A stretch of 64,000 bases of DNA. Source: Asterias rubens. Its lineage: Eukaryota > Echinodermata > Asteroidea > Forcipulatida > Asteriidae. Location: assembly GCF_902459465.1 (NCBI RefSeq), contig NW_022985694.1, positions 310,001-374,000 on the forward strand, read 5' to 3'. Under the pieces are notes generated by a model. That model was not told where the DNA came from. It ran no database searches and was given only the letters and a program-made list of their open reading frames with translations. Positions 47,101 through 55,488 of the stretch are shown in pieces (the stretch's first letter is position 1; each line of letters opens with the position of its first letter). The translations under genes and the position numbers were made by a program.

Positions 47101-50100
47101 CAGACTATACCAATTAATGGCCATTGCCCATGCATCTGCATCTTTTTGTTCTAAATCAACCTCTATATCCTTCAGCTTATGAAGGACATTGCAACCCAAC
47201 AATACTGGAAAACTTGTATGATTCCCTGCCTCACCCTTAGGAAATTCTTTGACCACCAAAAAATGTGCATCAATAGTCTGGTTATGTACCATCAGTGGGG
47301 CATGTATGTACCCCTCAATTGGTACCTCACTATTCCCTGCCCCAAACACACGCAGGTAAGTACCTAGAGTTTTGACTCCACTCAATTTCCCTGCAAGGTG
47401 ATCCCTATAAAAAGAGGCGCTAATCAGAGAAGTCTCTGCCCCGGTATCGAGGATACATTCCACTGGCACTCCAGCCAAAGCAATATGAGCCTTGGGGCTC
47501 TCTTTTACTAGACTGGTTAGTATGTCTTCATAAGACTTCTCTGTTACACTTCCAACTGGTGAGGCCTTTCCAGATTGTTCCTCTGTCACTCGGCCTACAG
47601 TGGCAGAGAAGTCTGGTTTCCCGACCCTGTGTTTTGTGCATCTCCCATAGCCTGCCCTTGCCCCCCATTCGCTTTTTCGTGAGCCATACGAAGTTTACAC
47701 TCATGCTTCATGTGACCTGGGCGTTTACAATAAAAACAGCGAATCGGGGGCCTGTCCTGCCGCCTTCCTGAGCCTTCATACATGCCCTGGCTAGTTACCG
47801 TCCCACTTTGTTTCACCACTGCTTGCATAAGCGTAGTTATCTGTTCCTGCTGTTTGCAAAGAGTTTCTTGCTGTGCTTGCATACATTTAAGAATCTCTTG
47901 TTGCTGTTGCAACACTGTTTGCAACTGTGTGTCCCCTTGGGACTTGTTAACTACTTGGTTAATGCTAACATTAGCATCAGCCACTGGCTCGTCACTATTC
48001 AGATCATTTTCTGTACCTAGGTGATGCAAGTGCACACTTGCACCACGTCGAGAACCCCGAGGGTACTCCTCTAGATCTCTGAACAACTCGCGAGCTGAAT
48101 CCCTCATTTCGGTAAAATCCTGATCCGGTTCAGCCAACTCTAAGCGCCTCAGCTCAAGCCTGACACCTTGATTCCTTGCGCCCGCCACAAACTGCCCAAT
48201 CAAAACCCTATCTCTCAAACCCTTCAATGCATCTTTCTCTGTTTCTGTAGCAACCTCTAAAATCCGATCATGCATTCGCATGAGCGAGCGGGAAAAATCC
48301 ATAAGGGATTCGTCTTCCCTTTGCCGTCTTTCAAAAAGGGCCTTCTGAAGGGCCTGTACTGACTCCTCTGCCCCAAACTGACGCCGAAGGAGTTTTTTTA
48401 GCGCTGCATAGTCACCCGTTACATTCTCATTGTGGCATTTGATCTCATCGCGAGCAACACCCGCGAGGTGGTGGACAACCACTTTAGCCCTATCTACCTC
48501 AGGGATACGACATTGTTGCAGATAAACCTCTGCATCTTCAAGCCATTCAATAATGGTCGGATCTCCCGGTTTACTAGGCCTACCATAGTATTTACCCAAC
48601 TTCAAGGGCCTCTGAATGACATTCTTCGGTTTATCTTGCCGAAGTGCCTCGGTCAGCCCTGCGACCAAGCGCGTCACAAGATCAGCCTCTGGTACGGCCA
48701 TTGTGAGTCAAGAAATTATGATTCAGTTATTGAAGGCTAACCAATTTGTACAATCAAAATTAAGTCATAAACACCTAAACCCAGGTAAATTTGCTTCAAC
48801 AGGACCGGTTGGTTTTCACTAGGAATAAAACTAACACCTATACATTATCAGGTAAAATTTACTGACTAACAAACTATATATAGGCCTATCTAAATCCTAC
48901 CAACAATGTGCGAATTGAATCGCATAATCCCACCTCACTGCTGATCAACCAGTTCAGTCCAGTTCAGTTCAGAGTCATTAGATTTCACATGTACATGCAC
49001 ATGTAAAGGTTGAGTTCGTAGCTCCAAAAGGGTCCAACAGCACTACCGCCACCGGGCTTCTCCACTTGCACTGCCACAGGCTATTCCAGTCGCTGTCCTC
49101 CACTTGGATCCTCACTCCCTCTTCAGAACTCGGCCAATGCCCTCAATGTACTGGACGACAACCAGCAAAGCAGCAGATTAAAGCAACCCCATCCGTGTTA
49201 CCAAATTTGTAGTGTTTTGTTATCAGTCCGGAGACAATTAAGGAAGGCCTGACACCTTGTTTTTGGGTTGCTCACTGATACGTTACTCTGCTGACAGATT
49301 TATTCACCATCCGAAGAAAACCTATTACAAACATAGATCCATAAATCTAATTAATTATCATGCATGTAACGACTAATATTTAAGATTACTTTTCCACAAG
49401 TAGCCTTCCACCTCAGTTACACTAAACAAGTCTACATAACACTTAATTATAGGCCGGATACATATCCATACAACGTGAACTTCAGATCATGTGCTGTATA
49501 TTGATCAACCATTGTTACCCAGTTTCACCCAAATTAACCCTCTAAATTTCTACTCACCAACCGATCCGTTCCTCTATTTATTGGCAATCAAACTGGCTCC
49601 ATGAGCGGGTCTCTCCAACTTCTTCCTCCACCCCGAATGTTGGATTTTACCCTCTCATCATTGTCATACGTGACACTCATTTAGAGACCAACAACGAAAA
49701 AGGACGCAACAAATAGACCCCTCCGCCTAAACCGGCTAAAATTACTACGCTACACACTGATTAATTACCAAACTCACCTATAATGAGCTGATTATTGAAA
49801 ATAGCATAGTGAATATTTGTAATAATGTGTACAATTACATTACATACAAGAATAAAGACGAGATTGAGACCCAAATTCTTTCTCAGATAAAATAATCCAA
49901 AAAGTTATGCCTTTTTACATCCTTGACATTTGTATCCGTGCGACTACCGTTTAAGTACAATGGCGCCCTCTATCGTTTACCAAAGTCATTCAACAAACTT
50001 TTTATCACCGTAATTAACGAAATGCCCATGGGTATCATAAAATATTGATTCATCACATGTTTATTAAACTGCTTTATGGGGGGGAATGAGCATATAAGAA

Positions 50101-53100
50101 TACCATGAACTTCAAAAGCATTTTTTTAAAGATCTCATCCCGTGTTCAGTCTAGCAATGACCTTTACAATAAAAATCAAGTGTCATGGGTCTTGAAAAGT
50201 TGTTTCCTTGTCTTTGGCTTAATTCAGACTGAAAGGTCTGAAAGATGTTAGCAAACAGACTGTAGTTGCTCAAGTTGGTGAATTCAAACTTTTTAAGAAC
50301 CGTTAGTTCCCAGGTAAATGCATCATTGGCTCTTGTTAAAAAAAATCATTTTTTTTACACGGTAATCTTGTATAACTTGTCTTTGGGTTCAATAAGTGAA
50401 AAAAGTAGTTTTAACAAATTGTTCTTACCCGATGGTGTCCTTGATCTGGACTTTTGAGTTGTTTTCCACCTCCTCATGGTCATCAGCATCAACCCAATCT
50501 TCAAAATCACGGTCCCAAAGCTGTGTTTGGCAGGCACTTAGTCCAAATAGTTCACATGCCTTTTTCTTAATGTCTTCAACTTTCACTATCTCCCCACTGT
50601 TCAGGTCAAAGTTAACCCTTCTATTTTTTTCTCCATAAATAAACAAGTATCTATTTAAAAAGAAAAATAAAAGAAATCATTCGGAATCTCCATTTGTTTT
50701 ATTCAGATTTTTTTGTATTTGCCTCCTTTTTTTTAAATGTACCAAAACTGAGTTTAAAGCAGCTGGGCACTGACAAAGAACTATCATTTTGCTGTCTGCT
50801 GGAAACCTATGTGTGTTCTTTAACAAAGCAATACATGCACAACTGAAATTTATTTTTAATGATTACACTATGGGGACACTACATGTATGTGATGACGTAG
50901 TACAACAACCTCACCCATGTTACTATGATAGACCCCTAAAGGATAATGATCTACAAGTTGAGATACTTCCAGGACAGAGAACTCATCAGTCAATGTTAGT
51001 ACATAGCCAGAGATGTGACGTATATATTCACTGTCCCTAGTGTTTTGGGTTACAAGATACACTTTGCCATCAATCAAGCAACACATCTCTATAACACCAA
51101 ACTCCACTAGTCCATCTTGACTAAATCCTACAGCAACTGCGAGACCATTGCAATACCAGGTACCAGCACACAACACTTTCTTCGCAGTGTACACTGACTC
51201 CCCATTGACTAGTGGTTGCAGAATGTTTTGTATGGATTTCAACAAAATCCTCATTGGAACAACATGACCACAGGTGTGATCAACCATATCTTGCATGAGA
51301 AATGTTTTCTTTGTTCTCATCCAGGCCTGGTAGTACTCATGCCTCATTGCAAGCGTCTTACTCATGTTTCGTCTGTTTTTTGACCGGTTGGCGAGTTCCT
51401 TGAAGTACAAGTGTTTCCCCTCATACCTCAATGTCCAGCAATTTACGAGTGGTCCAAACTTCAATAGCAACTTTGGATAGTGAACTATGTAATGGAACTT
51501 TGGCTTCATTGAATTATCTGGAAACTCGATGAAGTAACTCTGTAGGAACATTGCAATCAGGTCTGCAAGGAATTCAGTTAGCGGGACATCTACTTGATAT
51601 GAAGTACAGACTTGCACTACATCCCCAAGAAGAAGTAACACTGACCACACACTATCATCTTCTGGAACTCTATGACCTACCATAAGTGGTAAAAGGCGAA
51701 GGAAACACCATGCTTGTACAGCCTTTTGCTTCACTTTGAATTTTCCTAGTTGGGATGCCATTTTGGATGGTTTGTTTGTTTTGTCGGTACCTCTGTACGG
51801 AAAGTTTTCCACTTGGTCATTTAGAAATTCCAGTGTAAAGTATTCTTGTCCGACACAATGACGAATGACATTTTCAATAACATCTGGCACTATACCCTCA
51901 AAGAAGTCATGAGCAATATCTGGTGGTAATCCATGTACAACATGAAAATTGTCCAGTTGGTGAAGTGGACTTACTCTCTTGATTCCATACACATGTGCTA
52001 CAGCTGGCATTTGAGTCGCTAAATCTGATTGTTGGTTGTATGAATCCTTTGTTCTAAGAACGAGATCTGTGTCACGGAAATGGTCTTTCAAAGTGTGTTT
52101 TGTGATCATGCAGTATCTACACATACGATCTGTGTTGAAACTCTCTTGGAAGCCTCCGATTCCATGTGCAGCCAAGTTGTCCGCCACAACCATCGAAAGA
52201 GATCCCTTGAAGTTGTACATCATGCCATCCTTTTCAACATTTAATCCAACAGATTCCAATTGTTTCATATCTTGTATGAAAGGGGCCAGTACCTGTAGTA
52301 TTCCGTATTCTACCAATACTTCTGATGGACAAAGTATAACAAGTTGAATAGAGCAAAGCTTGGAGCGAAATTCTGGGGGAAGATTACCAAGACAAAAGTA
52401 GAAAGCCGAGAATTTCAGCTGTTTTACTTTATTTCCTATAGGATTAGCAACTGTGAAGTCATCATAATATAATTGGACTTCAATAGTTGAATGATTCTGT
52501 GAGAACAACTTGTTGTCTTTGTAGAAGGAACCATCGCAAAAATCTTTGATAAACCCCTCACTTTGATGTCCATTTACCACTTCAGCAAAGATGTCATCTT
52601 TGTTTAAAAGGGATTTCAGAGTCTCCAAAACACTGACATACTGCATAGACTTCACCTTACCATTTTGTCTTCCCAAAACATACTCAACAGGCTCAACAAA
52701 GTCAAAATTATTCTTAACAAAGGTGTTAAGTTGGTTGGTTTTCCTGAACAAATTAAAAGACTCTTCCATGTCTGATTGGCTGAAAATTTCTTGTAATTCT
52801 TCAGCTCTCACTTGAGGAAGCAAATCTTGAGCTCTCTTGTGCAGTTGCTCCCTTGCTTGTTCAATTATGTTTTCTACTTCATCTGCAACATGACTGCATA
52901 TTTGATCACATACTTTAAACTGCTCTCGCAAGCCTAATATAAAACTGGAAGCTACTCGATCAGTATCTACAGGATTTTGTGCTTCTTCATTTGGCAAAAA
53001 TCCTTCCTCTACCTCTTCATCGCTACTGGCTTCTGATAGTACACCATCTTCCTCATTCATTCCTTGCCCCTCGAAACCATTTTCTGGTGCCAGTCTTTCA

Positions 53101-55488
53101 TACCTGCCCCAAAATGCAGAGTGCATTTTCTTCACATGAAGCTGGAATGATCTAACACTGCGGAAAACCCTCTGACAACCTTGTAAACCACATGTTATAA
53201 GTGACCTTGGACCATTGTGAATGTACCTGTAGTGATTCAACAGTCTCAGTAAATTTTGTGATCTATATTCACATTGACTGCATATAAAATCTTCCATTGT
53301 CTGAGTTTTCTTGTAGCAAAAACCAATTCGCTTTTCATTTTTAATTAAATCTTTGTCAGTGTTGCTGCTTCCTTATGATTGGCAAGCAAGATAAAAATAC
53401 AGCTGAGGACAAATTGAGCCTTCAAAACATTGCATTATCCCCACCCCCTTTAAGTTTAATTTTTAACTACACTGTTTTAGTAGTCTTAGAGGAGACCGTC
53501 AAATTAGAAAGGTGACTGTGTTGATTGAGAAAGATTGAAGATGGTGTCCGATTGTTAATGTTGTTTGATGGAGACTGACCTGTAACATGAAAATGAAATG
53601 TGAAATGAAATAAAAAAAAACAAAAAACAAAAATGAGAATGGCCTATAATCTGGACGCCATCGTTTTTTAAATTCCAACAATTAACTATTCAAAGTTCAA
53701 ATAAAATGCTTTTAAAGGACTTTGAAAAAAAAATTGATAATTAAAATTGTATGTCATAATTTTTTGACATATTGTTCAGTTTGACATATTGTTCAGTTTT
53801 TTTCTAGAAATTTTGTTAACAATGAGATAAAAATTATGCCTTTTGAAAAATGCATTTTGCTAATCAAGGTCAAAGGTAATATTTTTACACATGTACATTA
53901 TTATACATGCACATAATAAGCACACGCATATGTACATACTTTTTAAGTTTTCATCCTTAACCGCCATTGTTCAAATAATCATAATTCAAACTGTGCGCGT
54001 GCCCATCCCAACCTTTCTAGAAATATTGCTAATGTACATCTTAAGCTAACATTGAGATAAAAATTATACATATAAAAAAAATGACCTTGCTAATCAAGGT
54101 CAAATGTAATTTTTTTGCGTAATTAATGTTTTTGTGGTACATAATATAATGTTGATTTAGTTTTTATGAAATCTGGGACATATTAAGAGCTTTAAACTGG
54201 TGTAAAAATTATCACTGTAGGCCCCTAGGTGTTTTATTTTTAGAGATGGTTATCAAAACATGACAATAGGTCATTCCGTGTCAATTCAACACGCTTTTGG
54301 ACTTGACCAACACAGATTGAAACGTTACTTGGTGTGCTGAATGGACTTATTGAGAAACCACCAGAACAGACATTTTATGTCATTCAGATAATTACTTTTT
54401 GAGATACAGCTTAACAAACTTTTGACTAATTAGCTTGACCCTCTATGTTTGGACAACCATATCTCCAAAAGTAAAGCACCCACATAAATAAATTTTCCAC
54501 TATTTTAAAGCTCTTGACATGGCCTTCATTTAATAAAATAAGGAGAAAAAATTCCACGTAGCACAACAAAATTACGCACAAATGTGACATTTGCCCTTGA
54601 TTTGCGAAAATGTATATTTTTCAAAATGCGTAATTTTTTCATTGTTAGCTCATGATATAAGCAACATTTTCAGAAAAATTTAGGATGGGCACTCTTACAG
54701 TTTTGGAGTTATGATAATATGAACACAGGCTATAAAGGTTAAAAACTTTAAATGAATGTACATATGCAGGTGTACATACATGTATACAGCTGTACATGTA
54801 CATCATGTACACGTACATCATGTACACGTACATCATGTACACGTACATCATGTACACGTGTATACAGTAGGCCTATAATAGTTAGTACTGTACTTTAAAA
54901 ACATGTCCCATGACATGACTCATGTGCAGTGGCATAATTAGAAGGGGTGGGGGCAGGGCGGCCTCCACCCCCTCCTCCTCCCCCCCCCCCCCAACCCTCA
55001 TTGAAATCATAAAAAATGTTTTTTTAAAATGTGTAAATCAAGTAACATATTAAATGGCTTGCACTTCTTGGGCCCCAAAAGTAAAATCTTTGCCCCCACA
55101 TGCCCCCCCCCCCACCCCCCAAAAAATTGTGCGTAATTTTGTTAAATGCTAAGTGGAATTTTTTTCTCCGTCAAGAGCTTTAAAATAGTGGAAAGTGTTA
55201 TGTGGGTGCTTTACTTTTGGAGATATGGTTGTCCAAACATAGAGGGTCAAGCTAATTAGTCAAAAGTTTGTTAACCTGTATCTCAAAAAGTAATTATCTG
55301 AATGACATAAAAATTCAGTTCTGGGGGTTTCTCAGTAAGTCAAATCAGCACACCAAATTTTGTGTCGATCCGTGAAGGTCAGGTCCAAAAGCCTGTTGAA
55401 CTGACATGGAATGACCCATAAGCCAAATTCAAATCTTGGCGGTTTAGAGAATAACAAAATTAGAAACTAACCTTGCCTTCCAAGACAT
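28252..55488 (-). CDS. SAMD3-like CACTA accessory protein, eight coding exons, intact 491 aa
   Basis: Coding exons are 55488-55472, 50650-50429, 41355-41146, 40254-40155, 39995-39621, 30398-30215, 29778-29690 and 28530-28252. They sum to 1476 nt with consistent phases, GT-AG borders and no internal stop. The N-terminus (MSWKAR, then RRVNFDLNSGEIVKVEDIKK) is ubiquitin/PB1-like. The middle has NLPDFPPAICQKLETG, YYPTSEQYNKITHLLLEKMP and SLWKYRLQYKFANSRKR, then YPWLFDEEEILVEFNRLRSG. The C-terminus has VIIDGLAVSSSTC and VFNLAYPTCLRKTLSFFQK. This matches the large 'SAMD3-like' family of fish and invertebrates. A non-coding leader exon with donor gtgaga probably ends at 57960. The family role is unknown to me; here it is the second CACTA gene, so DNA binding or regulation is possible. 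Intron 3 holds a gypsy element and intron 6 a deletion derivative. Confidence 0.78.
28583..28738. repeat. Foldback element in arm A
   Basis: agggaataacagtgtgagga ... tggtaatgacc pairs with ggtcattac ... tcctcacactgttgttccc, giving arms of about 48 bp around a ~60-bp loop. The first ~17 bp occurs once more just upstream (28561). The inverse copy is near 37018-37175. Confidence 0.8.
30399..31120. other. SAMD3-like intron 6, 3' part
   Basis: Single-copy within this window, AT-rich, without recognised exon or repeat, up to the nested insertion at 31121. Confidence 0.5.
33045..33628. repeat. Composite foldback with tRNA-like SINE pieces in arm B
   Basis: The outer arms are tgccctacaccgatgtgata and its complement near 33609-33628. 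Inside are two tRNA-derived pieces: a minus-strand B box (gggttcgaaaccca) near 33120 and a plus-strand B box (ggttcgaatcc) at 33242. A second inverted pair, cccaatttcataaagctgtt, lies between about 33262 and 33545. No complete cloverleaf is present. A mirrored copy lies near 55950-56535. Confidence 0.65.
34163..35309. repeat. 1.15-kb foldback MITE in arm B
   Basis: Arms of about 260 bp: ggtcattccatgtcagttca on the left and tgaattgacacggaatgacc on the right, continuing through actttttgagatac and accatatctccaaaagtaaag. The loop holds G-rich tracts and a 15-bp tandem repeat. A mirrored copy is at 54269-55416. It is part of the CACTA right end, so it was acquired before the deletion derivative arose. 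Confidence 0.85.
34721..34780. repeat. Four copies of a 15-bp palindrome-containing repeat
   Basis: The unit cgtgtacatgatgta occurs four times; it contains tacatgatgta and gtacgtgtac symmetry. A mirrored copy is at 54799-54858. It creates an apparent Met/Tyr/Val-rich frame, which I treat as spurious. Confidence 0.9.
35871..39609. repeat. Long inverted repeat arm A' (in the nested copy)
   Basis: Inverse copy of 26156-29885. Exons 8 and 9 of the SAMD3-like gene appear on the plus strand at about 35980-36067 and 37226-37504. The outer end carries the CACTA terminus (tttgtagagtg) next to a TA. Confidence 0.92.
40815..41140 (+). mobile_element. tRNA-derived SINE with (ATT)n tail
   Basis: The head has a B box, ggttcgagtcc, preceded by an A-box-like tggccggccgagt. 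The body has ccttgagcaagacacttaac and ggctgtcgtagtggggctg, and the tail is a TTA/ATT microsatellite of about 36 bp. It lies in intron 4 of the SAMD3-like gene, immediately before exon 4 in genomic order. Confidence 0.75.
41447..42296 (-). repeat. Gypsy 3' LTR
   Basis: Read in element orientation it starts TGTGATGAATCAATA and ends AAAACACTACA. A polypurine tract, gtaggggagaa, lies directly before its start (42297-42309 on the plus strand). Confidence 0.93.
42310..42566 (-). other. Gypsy 3' untranslated segment
   Basis: AT-rich spacer between ORF3 and the polypurine tract; no motif recognised. Confidence 0.4.
42567..43148 (-). CDS. SGNH-hydrolase (GDSL-like) ORF3 of the gypsy element, 193 aa
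   Basis: This ORF lies between pol and the 3' LTR, where env would be in retrovirus-like elements. All four SGNH blocks are recognisable: VLFGHSFV (nucleophile Ser9), IGEGGLTLS (Gly39-40), IIDLGTNDLC (Asn72) and YNLDGVHLNTSGRALY (Asp164, His167). The family hydrolyses ester bonds of lipids, sugars or other substrates. The substrate is unknown. There is no signal peptide or membrane segment. Esterase domains of this fold are known in ORF1 of some LINEs (CR1/L2 types). An SGNH ORF in a gypsy element is unusual to my knowledge. About 250 nt separate it from the pol stop, so it needs its own start or a spliced RNA. Confidence 0.88.
   Translation of the reverse strand: MSFVLFGHSFVKRLKRKRGSQFKIELQSKVVPVTCIGEGGLTLSRIRARPRKYYEYLRQANPLVLIIDLGTNDLCSKNVNPNQVHSSLCDFVYELPKRGINPEVIVFLPVLPRTGGLRGGQVSLEEFNDRAERFNDLIQQSTFVEDQWWLWEHRGLKNSRYNLDGVHLNTSGRALYEKTLRQITKYFESRIWA
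43399..47589 (-). CDS. pol: Gypsy Pol (protease, RT, RNase H, integrase), ~1396 aa
   Basis: Protease: ILDTGAETSLIS, Asp at about residue 48. Reverse transcriptase: about 410-610 with SSLDLAHGYHQV, MPFGLVNAPGTFQ and YLDD at 559-562. RNase H: about 710-830 with LEIDAS, LELLSLKWAV and VLTDNNPLSYL. Integrase: HHCC zinc site (H979, H984, C1014, C1017) and the D-D-E triad in AIDFVK (about 1046), HSDQGRNF (about 1105) and AQTERFNR (about 1141). A GPY/F-like module follows; the acidic tail has no chromodomain. The listed start is a GTG, since translation probably enters by -1 frameshifting from gag. No internal stop or missing catalytic residue is seen, so the enzyme set looks functional. Confidence 0.95.
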   Translation of the reverse strand: MTEEQSGKASPVGSVTEKSYEDILTSLVKESPKAHIALAGVPVECILDTGAETSLISASFYRDHLAGKLSGVKTLGTYLRVFGAGNSEVPIEGYIHAPLMVHNQTIDAHFLVVKEFPKGEAGNHTSFPVLLGCNVLHKLKDIEVDLEQKDADAWAMAINWYSLTKNPVVEGSHGANKCVRDPLGARTGRNPVHLLPREVRSITCYVQANQSSLDGQTVLVEGLSSCADSGGQTSNIDGNCRVYDLCTVVSGRTVNVLVANVGMRVIELSPHTKLAYVTEVSSKTNVALETGVDCVHVVVNHCLSESGEYLDTGRTEGAPGVDSNELDIEMGDAVESRARELYVFEDGSEYQLPYGLSLDLCADLCKEDQDKIVQLIQKHDKVFSQNSLDLGLCDKVPHKIDTTDDKSISQPYRRIPPQHFREVRELLQKFLDQGIIQKSKSPYASPIVLVQKKDGSLRICVDYRRLNAKTVRDSFPLPRIEESLEALQGARYFSSLDLAHGYHQVVMDSESISKTAFRVPFGLFEYTRMPFGLVNAPGTFQRVMEMCLGDLNLSELLIYLDDILVYSSTVQEHIDRLDRVFTRLADFGLKIKGAKCKLFRRHVSYLGHVVGPEGVAVDNDKIKRIEDWPIPKTGAQLRSFLGLAGYYRRFVPGFSKIAAPLHALVPSLAKGNSRSKPSPFCWSSEAQVAFDTLKQTLTQAPVLAYPDFSRPFVLEIDASLQGLGACLAQCDKEGKRHPVAFASRGLRGAEARYPDFSSFKLELLSLKWAVVDKFRDYLLGVPFTVLTDNNPLSYLQTAKLGACEMRWIAQLAAFTFDVKFRSGASNRVADALSRNPSHSLTGEVEEILQCKVHSTVVPLQHIEVHKVLTSHDTKAGPPQVKCQSGIFPSWTPEQLSALQRADPVLKCIWERWDQGWKPNEVFQAEREEPVEIKSWLWQWPRFIEKDGVLHRRVMDPLHGELDQVLMPTSLQQRVLEGCHDGWGHQGVVRTCALLRRRVFWPKMAGSVRRHIGHCEQCVISKASEPQAKVPMRHLLAFRPLEVLAIDFVKIDRGAGGYEDVLVMTDIYTKFVQAYPCKDQHAVTVAKVLRNQWFSKYGIPCRLHSDQGRNFEGEVVRELCALYGMKKTRTTPYHPEGNAQTERFNRTLFGLIKSMDERDRRRWPDLLQHLVFVYNATPHCTTGVAPYLLMFGREPLIPLDQMLGRTDNDWDQDFVREQSSLLSRASELVKERVAKSCNRNKATYDRKVKPSKPIEIGSHVLLRKCAFKGRHKLADKFERDPYVVVWINEHSDVFRIRPLKGGPERVVNRKLLRLDPFAESDTENESDESDGDSDWEVLHTEPSGDQSLVQDLQGVSNVEVGEPPSLHCPASEHLRSSQRTTRGKHSNPFRLPCSAIK
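47595..48701 (-). CDS. gag: Gypsy Gag, 368 aa
   Basis: A capsid-type helical region (WLEDAEVYLQQ, VVHHLAGVARDEI, LKKLLRRQFG) spans about residues 40-210. A Gln-rich coiled coil follows at 257-298, and a single CCHC zinc knuckle, RCFYCKRPGHMKHEC, near 321-335. It would form the particle and bind the RNA genome. Its stop is just upstream of pol, which lies in the -1 frame. A slippery heptamer GGGAAAC in the correct phase lies 21 nt before the stop. The start ATG follows a leader of about 500 nt from the 5' LTR. Confidence 0.93.
   Translation of the reverse strand: MAVPEADLVTRLVAGLTEALRQDKPKNVIQRPLKLGKYYGRPSKPGDPTIIEWLEDAEVYLQQCRIPEVDRAKVVVHHLAGVARDEIKCHNENVTGDYAALKKLLRRQFGAEESVQALQKALFERRQREDESLMDFSRSLMRMHDRILEVATETEKDALKGLRDRVLIGQFVAGARNQGVRLELRRLELAEPDQDFTEMRDSARELFRDLEEYPRGSRRGASVHLHHLGTENDLNSDEPVADANVSINQVVNKSQGDTQLQTVLQQQQEILKCMQAQQETLCKQQEQITTLMQAVVKQSGTVTSQGMYEGSGRRQDRPPIRCFYCKRPGHMKHECKLRMAHEKANGGQGQAMGDAQNTGSGNQTSLPL
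47616..47622 (-). promoter_or_regulatory. Candidate -1 ribosomal frameshift site
   Basis: On the minus strand GGGAAAC falls as TC[G GGA AAC] in the gag frame, the canonical X XXY YYZ arrangement. Slipping back one base enters the pol frame, which is open through the gag stop into VTEEQSGK. I did not establish a downstream pseudoknot. Confidence 0.55.
48702..49186 (-). other. Gypsy 5' leader
   Basis: Untranslated leader between primer binding site and gag start. No open frame of note; it would hold packaging signals, which I cannot identify. Confidence 0.5.
49187..49203 (-). promoter_or_regulatory. Putative primer binding site
   Basis: Four bases (AATT) after the 5' LTR, the element reads TGGTAACACGGATGGGG. 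It starts with the TGG expected to pair with a tRNA CCA end. I cannot identify the tRNA. Confidence 0.6.
49208..50057 (-). repeat. Gypsy 5' LTR
   Basis: Nearly identical to 41447-42296; differences include C/T near 49748, T/A near 49793 and a two-base change near 49829. It should hold the promoter for gag-pol. Confidence 0.93.
50868..53297 (-). CDS. CACTA/EnSpm transposase with two N-terminal C2H2 fingers, 809 aa
   Basis: Two C2H2 fingers lead the protein (C6/C9 with H22/H27; C36/C41 with H54/H59), then an acidic linker (75-105). The core has VQLYYDDFTVANPIG (D279, D280), FYFCLGNLPPEFRS, MVVADNLAAHGIGGF (D373), DRMCRYCMIT (393-396), HGLPPDIAHDFFEGIVPDV (D460, H463, D464) and WTLRYEGKHLYFKE (E626). 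The PPDxxHDxxEG and RxExKHxxFK blocks mark CACTA-type transposases; the triad is most probably D...D...E626 with the C/D-x2-H motif of the CMC group. The single exon is open from ATG to stop and lies within intron 2 of the SAMD3-like gene on the same strand. The two proteins may share the leader exon by alternative splicing (acceptor tgctacaag| just upstream). It should act on the TA-flanked CACT(C/G)T termini. Confidence 0.88.
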   Translation of the reverse strand: MEDFICSQCEYRSQNLLRLLNHYRYIHNGPRSLITCGLQGCQRVFRSVRSFQLHVKKMHSAFWGRYERLAPENGFEGQGMNEEDGVLSEASSDEEVEEGFLPNEEAQNPVDTDRVASSFILGLREQFKVCDQICSHVADEVENIIEQAREQLHKRAQDLLPQVRAEELQEIFSQSDMEESFNLFRKTNQLNTFVKNNFDFVEPVEYVLGRQNGKVKSMQYVSVLETLKSLLNKDDIFAEVVNGHQSEGFIKDFCDGSFYKDNKLFSQNHSTIEVQLYYDDFTVANPIGNKVKQLKFSAFYFCLGNLPPEFRSKLCSIQLVILCPSEVLVEYGILQVLAPFIQDMKQLESVGLNVEKDGMMYNFKGSLSMVVADNLAAHGIGGFQESFNTDRMCRYCMITKHTLKDHFRDTDLVLRTKDSYNQQSDLATQMPAVAHVYGIKRVSPLHQLDNFHVVHGLPPDIAHDFFEGIVPDVIENVIRHCVGQEYFTLEFLNDQVENFPYRGTDKTNKPSKMASQLGKFKVKQKAVQAWCFLRLLPLMVGHRVPEDDSVWSVLLLLGDVVQVCTSYQVDVPLTEFLADLIAMFLQSYFIEFPDNSMKPKFHYIVHYPKLLLKFGPLVNCWTLRYEGKHLYFKELANRSKNRRNMSKTLAMRHEYYQAWMRTKKTFLMQDMVDHTCGHVVPMRILLKSIQNILQPLVNGESVYTAKKVLCAGTWYCNGLAVAVGFSQDGLVEFGVIEMCCLIDGKVYLVTQNTRDSEYIRHISGYVLTLTDEFSVLEVSQLVDHYPLGVYHSNMGEVVVLRHHIHVVSP
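53298..53706. other. Upstream region of the CACTA transposase
   Basis: About 400 bp of AT-rich sequence that is absent from the deletion derivative. It contains an A-rich run near 53611-53632. No exon seen. Confidence 0.4.

Larger units (their letters stand above)
41447..50057 (-). mobile_element. Ty3/gypsy LTR retrotransposon with an SGNH-hydrolase ORF, 8.6 kb
   Basis: Two 850-bp LTRs (41447-42296 and 49208-50057) flank gag, pol and a third ORF, all on the minus strand. TGTT is duplicated outside (41443-41446, 50058-50061). The LTRs begin TG and end CA. I counted four base differences between them, so insertion is recent. PR-RT-RNase H-IN order and the YLDD motif place it in Ty3/gypsy (Metaviridae); no chromodomain or envelope is seen. 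It sits in intron 3 of the SAMD3-like gene. All three reading frames are open, so it may be autonomous. Confidence 0.95.
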
